Assembly: GCA_016929465.1 (NCBI GenBank)
Contig: JAFGIT010000264.1
Span: 1 to 14,339 of the forward strand
Source of the DNA: Candidatus Coatesiibacteriota bacterium
Lineage (GTDB): Bacteria > B130-G9
Direction of reading: 5' to 3'
DNA length: 14,339 bases
Notes under the pieces: generated by a model
What the model saw: only the letters and a program-made list of their open reading frames with translations
The model's database searches: none
Told to the model about the DNA's origin: nothing
Made by a program: the position numbers and the translations under genes
Shown here: piece after piece, positions 1 to 6,335 of the stretch
Layout: each line of letters opens with the position of its first letter
Numbering within the stretch: position 1 is the first letter of the stretch

Positions 1-1057
1 CCTCGATGTGGCCCGGTCTTTCTTGCCTTATCTGATACGCGTCGGCCTGCGTGTGGCCCGTGAAGTCGACGAAGTTCACCCTGAGCGGGGGAATCAAGCT
101 GCCGTCCGAGAGGAGCAGGCAATCGTCGGAGCGGCCCTCGACCTCGACGATCCGCGGGAAGGGGCAGCCGCAGGGGCAAGGCGAGAAATCGAGCCGGCCG
201 CGGTCGAGCGTATTGTAGCGGATGAACGGCATCGCCTCGTCGTCGAGGAGCGTGATGATGAGTTCGCCCGTGTCGGGGTGCTGCTCGACGTGATAGAAAT
301 CCCAGTTGATGTGCATCCCGTTATGCTGGAAGCACTCCCACGCGATCATCCCGAGCTCCTTCAGCCCGTAGTAATTCGTGACCTCAACGCCGAACGCCGC
401 CTCGATCGCCGCCCTCGCGTCGTCCGTCAGCACCTCGCCGGCGGAGATGATCCGCTTGAGGTTTCCGATGCGTCCCCTATCCGCCAGCCTCGCAAGCAGC
501 AGCAGGTGGCTGGGGTAGCACTGTAGCAGGTGTGGATTTATCTCAGAAAGCCTCCTGGCGATGAACTCGGGATCGTCATCCGCCGAGACGTATTCCCGCC
601 TGAAGAAGCCGAGCTTCTGCAGAATATTGCGTGGGCGCTTCATCGCCTCCGGACTCGCGACCACGAGATGAACGTGCCTCGGCCGCAGCCCAAGCCTGAG
701 ATTGGCCCGAAGATCAACCATGATTCGCTTCATCCGATTCCGCTGGGAATGAACGAATAGGAGCGATACGCCGGTGGACCCGCTGGTGCGGCGCGGGGCG
801 AGCTCGCCGAATCCCTCGCCCGAGTAAAAATCCTCGATCGGGCGAGAGCGGAAGAAGCTCTTGTCGATGATCGGCAGCTGCGACATGTCTTCAAAGCCCC
901 GTATGCCCTCGACATCAACGCCCGCCTCATCAAAAAGGTCGCGGTATGCGGGAACCCTTGCATAAGCGAAACTCAGCACCTCGCGCAGCCGCGCCGCGCG
1001 GAAACGCTCGAGCCGCGGCCCCCTCCTGATGGTCAAATACGCGAGCGCGGAGGTCAT
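1..1057 (-). CDS. CapK / phenylacetate-CoA ligase-like adenylate-forming enzyme, 3' end beyond window
   Basis: An open frame runs from an ATG at 1057-1055 off the left edge without a stop, giving 352 residues. Family members activate a carboxylate with ATP as an acyl-adenylate, often passing it to CoA. Visible motifs are the P-loop TSGSTG (residues 91-96), SAGEVL (205-210), YYGLKELG (229-236), RYNTLDRG (280-287), a Cys cluster PCPCGCPFP (293-301) and EGRSDD (307-312), in the order expected for the PaaK/CapK group. The N-terminal PAYRDLFDEAG (37-47) also fits. The frame is clean. No strong ribosome-binding site is seen; an AGG lies about 11 bases upstream. It lies 193 bases downstream of the aminotransferase on the same strand, so the two may be co-transcribed. 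The substrate cannot be told from sequence; capsule or secondary-metabolite CapK proteins and true phenylacetate-CoA ligases are both possible. Confidence 0.85.
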   Translation of the reverse strand, partial: MTSALAYLTIRRGPRLERFRAARLREVLSFAYARVPAYRDLFDEAGVDVEGIRGFEDMSQLPIIDKSFFRSRPIEDFYSGEGFGELAPRRTSGSTGVSLLFVHSQRNRMKRIMVDLRANLRLGLRPRHVHLVVASPEAMKRPRNILQKLGFFRREYVSADDDPEFIARRLSEINPHLLQCYPSHLLLLARLADRGRIGNLKRIISAGEVLTDDARAAIEAAFGVEVTNYYGLKELGMIAWECFQHNGMHINWDFYHVEQHPDTGELIITLLDDEAMPFIRYNTLDRGRLDFSPCPCGCPFPRIVEVEGRSDDCLLLSDGSLIPPLRVNFVDFTGHTQADAYQIRQERPGHIE

Positions 1058-1097
1058 GTGTGCGAAGCCTGTAGATGGATGAGGGATTCATTAGAGG

Positions 1098-1240
1098 TTG
1101 ATCCACGAAGAACACGAAGGACACGAAGAGGCACGAAGAAAGAAGTGAGAGTAAAAAGCAAAGCTGCCCAAACTTCTCTTTGTGGTCTTTCGTGTGCTTC
1201 GTGGACGAATGATCTAATAAATCGGGCTCTTTCGTGGACC
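1098..1240. repeat. Inverted-repeat element built on CACGAAG heptamers
   Basis: The left arm carries four CACGAAG copies at 1104, 1113, 1122 and 1132, a period of 9, 9 and 10 bases. The right arm carries the complement: CTTTGTG (1178-1184), CTTTCGTG (1187-1194), CTTCGTG (1197-1203), and an outlying TTTCGTG (1230-1236). TTCGTGGAC occurs at 1199-1207 and again at 1231-1239. The arms could fold into an imperfect stem of about 30-35 bp around a loop near 1140-1175. From memory, similar ACGAAG-rich non-coding repeats are scattered in many environmental bacterial genomes; I could not check copy number here. Confidence 0.7.
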
Positions 1241-1250
1241 ATCTCCATAA

Positions 1251-2507
1251 TCACTCCATCCAGAAATCGAGCGAGCGTTCGAGCCCTTCCCTGAGCAGAG
1301 CCTCGGGCTGGCCGAACGACACCCTGACCATCGCCGGCCTTGCGCTATCCGGCATACGGTAGAGCGCCCCCGGCAGGGCATAGACCTTCTTCGCCTTTAG
1401 AAGCTGCTTGAACCGCTCGAATTGCTCCTCGGGAGTCTTCGCGCCGCGAAGCTCGACCATCATGCTGAAGGCACACTCCGGCTCGATGTAATCAAGGCCG
1501 GTTGGATCGATCATCTCCTTTACTATCTTGTACTTCTCCCCATGCCTCTCGAGATTCCTGGCCCAGAATTCTGCTTCCTCGCCCTTGGGATCGGTTCGGA
1601 CCATCCTGAAGAAGTCACAGGCGGCCACAATATAAGGCCCGAACACGGGCGGGGGCGTTCCATACTCGAGGTCGCCGAGGTCGTTCAGAAAATCCATCAC
1701 CGGCCAGCCTGTACCTTCATGAACTCGCTCGCAAAGCACTGGGTGCGCGCAGAAGTATCCTATGCGAAGCCCGGCAGTTCCGAGCGTTTTGGATAGGCTG
1801 TTCATGCGGATTAAGAACTCATAGTCAGCCAGGTGCGGGCCGTAATGAACTCTGTCGAGGTCAAACGCCATCTGGGCATAGACCTCGTCGAGTATCGCTA
1901 TGCACTGGCGCTTCTTGTTGTATGACGCCACGCAATCGAGCAAGCCGAAGAGAAGCTCGGGGGGATATATTCTACCCATCGGATAGGTGGGATTCGTTAT
2001 CAGGACGAGGTCGTAATCTTGGCTGTTAAGGGCTTCCTCAAAGCCATCGATCGTGGGCAGGAAGTCGTGCTCGCGGTCAACCTCGAGCATATCGACGGAA
2101 ATCCCGAGCTGCTCCGCTGCGCCGGCAAAGACGTAGTAGATCGGGGGGACCATCAATATCCTCGCCCCGGGCTTCAAGAACCCTTTATATATGAGGGATG
2201 CCGCGCCGGTCGCCCCGAAGGAGATCATCGCATCATTTATCGAGTAGAGCTCTTTCTCGATTCTCTTGTTTTCGAGTTTGACGAGGGCTTCTCTGACGTA
2301 TGGATCGCCGGACGTGTTGCCGTATTCCTTCAGGTGCCACGACTTGTCGATGTCACGAAGCGTCCTGGCCAGGCTCTCAGGGATCGGGTGTTCATTCAGA
2401 TCGATCCTGAAATCGGACAGGAAGCGGATTTCGTCGCTGGCGATGTCGATCCCCTGCGACCATATTTGGTGTAAATAGTTTCTTAATATTTGATATTCTC
2501 TGAGCAT
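1251..2507 (-). CDS. Class I/II PLP-dependent aminotransferase
   Basis: A 418-residue fold-type I aminotransferase, full length for the family. It is expected to move an amino group between an amino acid and a 2-oxo acid in the cytoplasm using pyridoxal phosphate. Key positions visible: the small-residue phosphate-binding stretch ATGAAS (99-104), Asn172 in TNPTYP, Asp207 and Tyr210 in LDEVY, the Schiff-base lysine Lys240 in SLSKT with Arg248 in GLRIG, and the substrate-carboxylate Arg395 in MVRVSFG. It starts at ATG 2507-2505, with only a weak GGATCGAG-like Shine-Dalgarno just upstream. It diverges from the tRNA-Gln/prs operon and precedes the CapK-like gene, so the pair may form a small amino-acid or amino-sugar pathway. 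The exact substrate is not readable from motifs; the annotation stays at family level. Confidence 0.92.
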   Translation of the reverse strand: MLREYQILRNYLHQIWSQGIDIASDEIRFLSDFRIDLNEHPIPESLARTLRDIDKSWHLKEYGNTSGDPYVREALVKLENKRIEKELYSINDAMISFGATGAASLIYKGFLKPGARILMVPPIYYVFAGAAEQLGISVDMLEVDREHDFLPTIDGFEEALNSQDYDLVLITNPTYPMGRIYPPELLFGLLDCVASYNKKRQCIAILDEVYAQMAFDLDRVHYGPHLADYEFLIRMNSLSKTLGTAGLRIGYFCAHPVLCERVHEGTGWPVMDFLNDLGDLEYGTPPPVFGPYIVAACDFFRMVRTDPKGEEAEFWARNLERHGEKYKIVKEMIDPTGLDYIEPECAFSMMVELRGAKTPEEQFERFKQLLKAKKVYALPGALYRMPDSARPAMVRVSFGQPEALLREGLERSLDFWME

Positions 2508-2539
2508 GTTTCTCGATCCAATGTGATAGGGAGGTCACA

Positions 2540-2585
2540 CAAACAACTATAAGACCGATAATATGACATATAATTAGAGTCGAAT
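2540..2585 (-). promoter_or_regulatory. AT-rich stretch, possible promoter for the aminotransferase
   Basis: Just upstream of the aminotransferase start is an AT-rich island. Read on the minus strand it contains TATAGT and TATTAT, each one mismatch from the -10 consensus, but no convincing -35 at 17 bases. A TATAAT also occurs on the plus strand at 2569-2574 without a -35. The site is proposed mainly from position and composition. Confidence 0.25.
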
Positions 2586-2668
2586 AAACCGGCCTCATGG
2601 CGGGCCCCGATTGTTAGATAGTAGCAAAGCCAATAATGAGAACGAGGCTGCGGCGATCGTCCGCGGCC

Positions 2669-2689
2669 GAAATGAGCCCTGATCATTTC
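2669..2689. repeat. Inverted repeat, 7-bp stem with 7-base loop
   Basis: GAAATGA (2669-2675) is the exact complement of TCATTTC (2683-2689), followed by a T/C-rich run on the plus strand. It lies in the 319-base divergent intergenic region between the aminotransferase and tRNA-Gln. It could be an operator-like site or a weak hairpin. Apart from this and the promoters I see nothing in 2508-2826. Confidence 0.3.
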
Positions 2690-2760
2690 TTTTCTCTGCG
2701 CTTTCAATTTCTTTCATTATCGCGCTTAATCAGGCTGCAGAGATCGAATTTGAATGCTGC

Positions 2761-2794
2761 TTGACAATTGAGCAATTGGTTGCGCATGTATGAT
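2761..2794 (+). promoter_or_regulatory. Probable sigma-70-type promoter of the tRNA-Gln/prs operon
   Basis: A perfect -35 hexamer TTGACA (2761-2766) and a good -10 TATGAT (2789-2794) are present, but 22 bases apart, which is long. TTGAGC at 2768-2773 would give a 15-base spacer instead. The -35 area contains two CAATTG palindromes (2765-2770 and 2773-2778) separated by AG, which might be an operator. Transcription would begin near 2801, about 26 bases before the tRNA. Confidence 0.5.
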
Positions 2795-2826
2795 CTCGCC
2801 CAGCCGGTGGTTTAAGCGCGAATGTT

Positions 2827-2897
2827 TGGGGCGTCGTCAAGCGGTAAGACACAGGACTTTGGATCCTGCATCGGAGGTTCGAATCCTCCCGCCCCAG
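2827..2897 (+). tRNA. tRNA-Gln (anticodon UUG)
   Basis: A cloverleaf is visible. The acceptor stem TGGGGCG (2827-2833) pairs with CGCCCCA (2890-2896), with discriminator G2897. The anticodon stem CAGGA/TCCTG encloses the loop CTTTGGA, anticodon TTG, decoding CAA and CAG. The T arm is GGAGG-TTCGAAT-CCTCC. CCA is not encoded (the next bases are CAG), so it must be added enzymatically. Placement immediately before prs matches a conserved arrangement known from deltaproteobacteria. Confidence 0.95.
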
Positions 2898-2931
2898 CAG
2901 CGAATTCGCTGTTATAAGTTTTGCTTTTTTT
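2898..2931 (+). promoter_or_regulatory. Palindrome and T-run between tRNA-Gln and prs
   Basis: CAGCGAATTCGCTG (2898-2911) is a perfect palindrome able to form a 5-bp stem with an AATT loop, directly abutting the tRNA 3' end. A run of seven T follows at 2925-2931, 13 bases after the stem and just before the prs Shine-Dalgarno. It may help 3' processing of the tRNA or act as a weak attenuator. The distance between stem and T-run argues against a standard terminator. Confidence 0.4.
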
Positions 2932-2943
2932 GGAGGTTAACTT

Positions 2944-3888
2944 ATGGTTACGGGTCAGCTGAAAGTCTTCACTGGAAATGGCAACAGGCCCCTTGCCAAA
3001 ATGGTATGCGAGTATCTCGACATTCCGCTCGGTGACGCGGAAGTCGGTCGTTTCAGTGATGGTGAGACGAATGTTCAGATAAACGAGAACGTCAGGGGCT
3101 GTGATGTATTCGTCATTCAGTCAATGACACATCCCGTGAATGAGCATCTCATGGAGATGCTGCTCATGATCGATGCGCTCAAGCGCGCTTCGGCCGGCAG
3201 GATCACTGCGGTCCTTCCCTACTACTGCTATGCTCGTCAGGACCGAAAGCGGATGCCGCGCGTACCTATTTCGGCCAAGCTCATCGCCGATCTATTGTCC
3301 GCAAGCGGCGCCGACAGGGCGCTTTCTGTTGACCTTCATGCAGGCCAGATACAGGGCTTTTTCAACGTCCCATTCGATCATCTACTTGCGGCGCCGGTTT
3401 TATCGAACTATATTCAGACTCTGGACGCGAAGGGTCTCGTGGTGGTCTCGCCCGATGCGGGCGGTGTGGAGAGGGCGAGAATGTTTGCCAAGAGGTTGAC
3501 AGGAGACCTGGCAATTATCGACAAGCGTCGGCCGTCGGCAAATGTCTCAGAGGTGTGCCACATAATCGGTGATGTTCACCATCGCGACGTTGTTCTTTTG
3601 GATGACATGATCGATACCGCAGGGACGATAGCGAACTCCGCGGTTGCGCTGGAGGCAGCCGGGGCGAGGCGCATCTTCGCCGCGTGTACGCATCCGGTCT
3701 TCTCCGGAGAGGCGTACGAGCGGTTGACTAATTCGCCGATTGAGAAAGTCATAACGACCGACACAATCCCGGTGGACAAAAAGCGCGATCCAAAGAACAA
3801 GATTGTTGTTCTATCTATAGCCCCCCTCGTCGGTGAGGCAATTAAGAGAGTGAGTAGATCGCTCTCTGTTAGCGAAATGTTTGAATAG
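2944..3888 (+). CDS. prs: Ribose-phosphate pyrophosphokinase (PRPP synthase)
   Basis: This cytoplasmic enzyme transfers pyrophosphate from ATP to ribose 5-phosphate to make PRPP for purine, pyrimidine, His, Trp and NAD synthesis. Its 314 residues are the normal class I length. Motifs: FSDGETNVQI (37-46), YYCYARQDRK (93-102), catalytic His132 in DLHAGQIQGFF, SPDAGGVERAR (169-179), the flexible-loop IDKRR (192-196), and the PRPP-binding loop DDMIDTAGTI (220-229). The start is ATG 2944, with GGAGG at 2932-2936 and a 7-base spacer. It follows tRNA-Gln by 46 bases and its stop lies just before rplY, as in many operons of this type. Confidence 0.98.
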   Translation: MVTGQLKVFTGNGNRPLAKMVCEYLDIPLGDAEVGRFSDGETNVQINENVRGCDVFVIQSMTHPVNEHLMEMLLMIDALKRASAGRITAVLPYYCYARQDRKRMPRVPISAKLIADLLSASGADRALSVDLHAGQIQGFFNVPFDHLLAAPVLSNYIQTLDAKGLVVVSPDAGGVERARMFAKRLTGDLAIIDKRRPSANVSEVCHIIGDVHHRDVVLLDDMIDTAGTIANSAVALEAAGARRIFAACTHPVFSGEAYERLTNSPIEKVITTDTIPVDKKRDPKNKIVVLSIAPLVGEAIKRVSRSLSVSEMFE

Positions 3889-3895
3889 GATAATT

Positions 3896-3900
3896 GGGAG
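3896..3900 (+). promoter_or_regulatory. Ribosome-binding site deciding the rplY start
   Basis: GGGAG (3896-3900) lies 7 bases before GTG 3908. The longer in-frame alternative, TTG at 3881, overlaps the end of prs and has no comparable site, so the GTG is preferred. Confidence 0.7.
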
Positions 3901-3907
3901 CAATAAG

Positions 3908-4531
3908 GTGGCAGAAAATCTTAGGCTAAATGCCTCATTGAGAGAAGGCAGGGGCAAGAGCTGCGTCAGAAAGATGCGACAGAACGGGTTGATCCCGGGC
4001 GTCGTTTATGGACGCAGGATGGACCCGATACCAGTATCGATTGTTGCTAGCGAGTTGGCGCCGATTCTGCGTCTTTCGGACTATGAGACGGAGCTTATCG
4101 ATCTGAATGTTGACAACAACGAGCCGATGGACGTTCTCGTCAAGGAGGCCCAGTTTGACCATGTTGGCACTGAGCTTCTTCACATCGACTTCTTTAGGAT
4201 TATCAGAGGGACGAAGCTCACGCTCGACGTCCCGGTAGTCGTCCACGGGACAGCCCCCGGCGTCAAGGCTGGCGGCATGTTGCAGCACAACATGAGGATC
4301 GCTAAGATCAAGTGCTTACCCAGGAATCTGATACACGAGATCGCCGTTGATATTTCCGTGCTGGAGATCGGCGATTCTATCCACGTCAGAGACCTGGCGG
4401 TCCCCGAGACAATCGAGATACTAGAGGAACCGCAGCGGACAGTCGTGACAGTCCTCGCCAGGAAGGGTGAAGAGGCAGCCGTGATAGAGGGTGAAGCCGG
4501 GGAGACTGAAGCGGAAGAAGAAAACGAGTAG
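3908..4531 (+). CDS. rplY: 50S ribosomal protein bL25, long Ctc form
   Basis: bL25 binds 5S rRNA on the large subunit. At 207 residues this is the two-domain Ctc form, with an N-terminal RNA-binding domain and a C-terminal TL5-like beta domain. Recognisable segments near the N terminus are LREGRGKSCVRKMRQNG, IPGVVYGR and, further on, VDVLVKEAQFDHV-like DVLVKEAQFDHV, then HIDFFRI. The C terminus is an acidic tail (EGEAGETEAEEENE), common in Ctc proteins. GTG 3908 is chosen for its Shine-Dalgarno; a TTG at 3881 would add nine residues. It sits between prs and pth, the usual neighbours, with 10 bases to pth. Confidence 0.95.
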   Translation: MAENLRLNASLREGRGKSCVRKMRQNGLIPGVVYGRRMDPIPVSIVASELAPILRLSDYETELIDLNVDNNEPMDVLVKEAQFDHVGTELLHIDFFRIIRGTKLTLDVPVVVHGTAPGVKAGGMLQHNMRIAKIKCLPRNLIHEIAVDISVLEIGDSIHVRDLAVPETIEILEEPQRTVVTVLARKGEEAAVIEGEAGETEAEEENE

Positions 4532-4541
4532 AAGCTGAGCC

Positions 4542-5186
4542 ATGGGTGGCCTTTGGGCCTCGCTGAGGCGAAAGAGCGGGAAGCCAGATTCGAAGGCCGG
4601 GGATTTTCTTGTGGTCGGTCTCGGGAATCCGGGCAGCGAATATGCTCAGACACGTCATAATGTCGGCTTCATGATTCTCGACGCACTGGCAGACGCGGAA
4701 GAAGGTCGATTTGGTCCCATAGGTCAAGGCGAGATATGGAATTGGCAGACGCGAGGAAGATCGGGCATACTCGCAAAGCCCCAGACTTATGTCAATAATT
4801 CTGGAATATTCGTGAAATTCCTGCTCGGGCGGTTTAAGGTCGAGACTGACAACATATTGATTGTCCATGACGATCTTACGCTGGAAGTGGGTCAATATAA
4901 ATTTCGGTGCGGCGGCGGCTCCCTGGGTCATAACGGCCTGCTCTCAATCGAGGAGAAGATCGGGACCCCGGATTTCTTCAGATTGAGAGTGGGTATTGGA
5001 CAGCCGGAGCAGGGAGCGTCGAGAGTGGACTGGGTCCTGTCTCCGTTCTCAGAGGACCAAATGCAAATAATGGATGATGTTTTTGGAAAGTGCTCGACAG
5101 CGGTAGCAGATTTTGTTACAAAAGGTGGTGTCGCTGCAATGAATGTACATAACAAAAGAACCAGAGAGAGAGGGAAGCTCGATTGA
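4542..5186 (+). CDS. pth: Peptidyl-tRNA hydrolase
   Basis: It cleaves the ester bond of peptidyl-tRNAs released from stalled ribosomes, recycling tRNA. Of 214 residues, the family core starts near residue 22 (FLVVGLGNPG). Catalytic His39 is in TRHNVGF, Asn29 in GLGNPG, the Asn85/Asn86 site in VNNSG, Asp110 in HDDLTL and Asn131 in GHNGL. All match the E. coli active-site set. An extra basic N-terminal stretch of about 20 residues (MGGLWASLRRKSGK...) precedes the core. No start codon closer to the core is evident in frame, and the Shine-Dalgarno is weak, so the start is less certain than the identity. Its TGA overlaps the TTG start of rpsF, suggesting translational coupling. Confidence 0.96.
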   Translation: MGGLWASLRRKSGKPDSKAGDFLVVGLGNPGSEYAQTRHNVGFMILDALADAEEGRFGPIGQGEIWNWQTRGRSGILAKPQTYVNNSGIFVKFLLGRFKVETDNILIVHDDLTLEVGQYKFRCGGGSLGHNGLLSIEEKIGTPDFFRLRVGIGQPEQGASRVDWVLSPFSEDQMQIMDDVFGKCSTAVADFVTKGGVAAMNVHNKRTRERGKLD

Positions 5187-5593
5187 GAGCATACGAATTG
5201 GTTTATGCCCTGAGACCGAATCTGACTGACGAGGAGAGGGTCTCTCAAATCAAGCGTTTCGAGGAGCTGGCGAAACGCCTGGGCTGTGCTCGAGTCTCCG
5301 TCGAAGAATGGGGGATGAAGAGGACGGCCTACGAACTGAAGAAGTTCCACGAGGCGTATTATGTCATAATGCGCTTCTTCAGCGACCCAGCTGTTCGCGA
5401 CGAAATCGAAAGACAGCTCAAGCTGACCGATGAGGTTCTTCGACTGCTCTTCGTAAGACTCGAGGATGCAGAGAAGTCCATGGACGAGACCGCAGACCTC
5501 GAGGAATCAGAAGGGTCAAAGGACGCAGATGAGCCGGAAGAGATAGAAGAGCTTGAGGAGTCGGAAGAGTCTGAAGAGGAAGCGGCAAGTTAG
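5183..5593 (+). CDS. rpsF: 30S ribosomal protein bS6 with long acidic tail
   Basis: bS6 binds the 30S platform together with bS18. The 136-residue product starts at TTG 5183, overlapping the pth stop as TTGA, with GAGGGA about 8 bases upstream. The N-terminal RAYELVYALRP, the central EEWGMKRTAYELKK and AYYVIMRF are diagnostic of bS6. Residues 101-136 form a strongly acidic, Glu-rich tail, longer than in most homologues. In E. coli, RimK adds glutamates to the S6 C terminus after translation; here a similar tail is encoded directly. The ssb gene follows after 15 bases. Confidence 0.96.
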   Translation: MRAYELVYALRPNLTDEERVSQIKRFEELAKRLGCARVSVEEWGMKRTAYELKKFHEAYYVIMRFFSDPAVRDEIERQLKLTDEVLRLLFVRLEDAEKSMDETADLEESEGSKDADEPEEIEELEESEESEEEAAS

Positions 5594-5608
5594 GGAGAGG
5601 ACAATGCT

Positions 5609-6025
5609 ATGAAGGATTTGAACCGAGTGTTCTTGACTGGGCGTCTAGTGCGGGATGCAGAGCTGAAATTCACAACGTCAAACCGTCCCGTTTGCGAATT
5701 TGACTTGGCCGTGAATAGGCCCAAGAGAGAAGGAGACGGCTGGACTGAGGACACCATGTTCCTAAATCGCATCTCTTTCTGGGGGGATCGCGCCGAGTCG
5801 AGAGCGGAAAACCTTCAGAAAGGTAGACTCGTCTTCGTTGAAGGAAGCCTTCGGATGGACGAGTGGGAACAGGATGGCCAGAAGCGCCGAATGCTGAAGA
5901 TCGTCGCCTTCGACGTGCAAATCCTTTCTTCTCCGAGAGGAGAAGGCGGTGGAAGTGCTTTCAAAGACAAATCATTCGACAAGCCCCCCGACGATCTGGT
6001 CTCCGATGACGATTTGCCCTTCTGA
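5609..6025 (+). CDS. ssb: Single-stranded DNA-binding protein
   Basis: It coats single-stranded DNA during replication, repair and recombination. The 138 residues comprise one OB fold (about 5-106; LNRVFLTGRLVRDAELK, NRISFWGDRAE, GRLVFVEGSLR, and VAFDVQILS at its end), a short linker of about 25 residues and the acidic tip DDDLPF (133-138) that binds partner proteins. The start is ATG 5609 with GGGAGAGG (5593-5600) 8 bases upstream; an out-of-frame ATG at 5604 is unlikely to matter. The position between rpsF and rpsR matches the Firmicutes-type rpsF-ssb-rpsR cluster. The linker is short compared with about 60 residues in E. coli. Confidence 0.96.
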   Translation: MKDLNRVFLTGRLVRDAELKFTTSNRPVCEFDLAVNRPKREGDGWTEDTMFLNRISFWGDRAESRAENLQKGRLVFVEGSLRMDEWEQDGQKRRMLKIVAFDVQILSSPRGEGGGSAFKDKSFDKPPDDLVSDDDLPF

Positions 6026-6097
6026 TTTCAGAGGGACGTCAACAACTGGTGTTCATTATCATCATTTGAATTCGATCAACATCTTTAGGAAAGAGAT

Positions 6098-6325
6098 ATG
6101 GTAATAGGTATCAAGCCCTATAGGAAACGATACTGCAGATTCTGCGACAAGAAAATTGACAAGGTCGAGTATAAGGACGTTGAGCTTCTGAAGTACTTCG
6201 TGACCGAGAGAGGCAAGATCATTCCGCGTCGTATATCTGGCACTTGCGCTCGACATCAGCGTCAGCTGACTACCGCGATCAAGCGCGCGAGGATTCTTGC
6301 TCTTCTACCGTTCATAGGGGAATAA
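6098..6325 (+). CDS. rpsR: 30S ribosomal protein bS18, zinc-binding (C+) type
   Basis: bS18 pairs with bS6 on the 30S platform. The 75-residue product has [10 protein letters not shown] (7-16), [21 protein letters not shown] and the C-terminal [22 protein letters not shown], which are diagnostic. Cys13, Cys16, Cys50 and His53 form a CxxC...CxxH set, so this is a probable zinc-binding version; many bacteria have lost these ligands. The start is ATG 6098 with AGGA (6087-6090) 7 bases upstream. The 72-base gap after ssb is the largest inside the ribosomal operon; I see no clear structure in it. Confidence 0.97.
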   Translation: MVIGIKPYRKRYCRFCDKKIDKVEYKDVELLKYFVTERGKIIPRRISGTCARHQRQLTTAIKRARILALLPFIGE

Positions 6326-6335
6326 GGCGGCAGGA

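Noticed and set aside
8-526. 172-codon plus-strand open frame at the left edge
   Set aside because: It is antisense to a frame with clear adenylate-forming enzyme motifs; its Arg/Glu/Val-rich translation has no domain sense.
1098-1240. CRISPR array
   Set aside because: The CACGAAG units are only 7 bases with 2-3 base spacers and occur in opposite orientations; no cas genes are near.
1054-1254. 66-codon minus-strand frame as a real gene
   Set aside because: Its translation is mostly the heptamer repeat, so I list it as a curiosity only.
4180-4931. Long minus-strand frames opposite rplY and pth
   Set aside because: They are shadows of well-identified genes, with low-complexity Ser/Pro-rich translations.
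6026-6097. Ribosomal-protein autoregulatory RNA (S6:S18 type) between ssb and rpsR
   Set aside because: I could not find a convincing stem or CCG bulge there, and the known motif lies upstream of rpsF, where here the gene overlaps pth.
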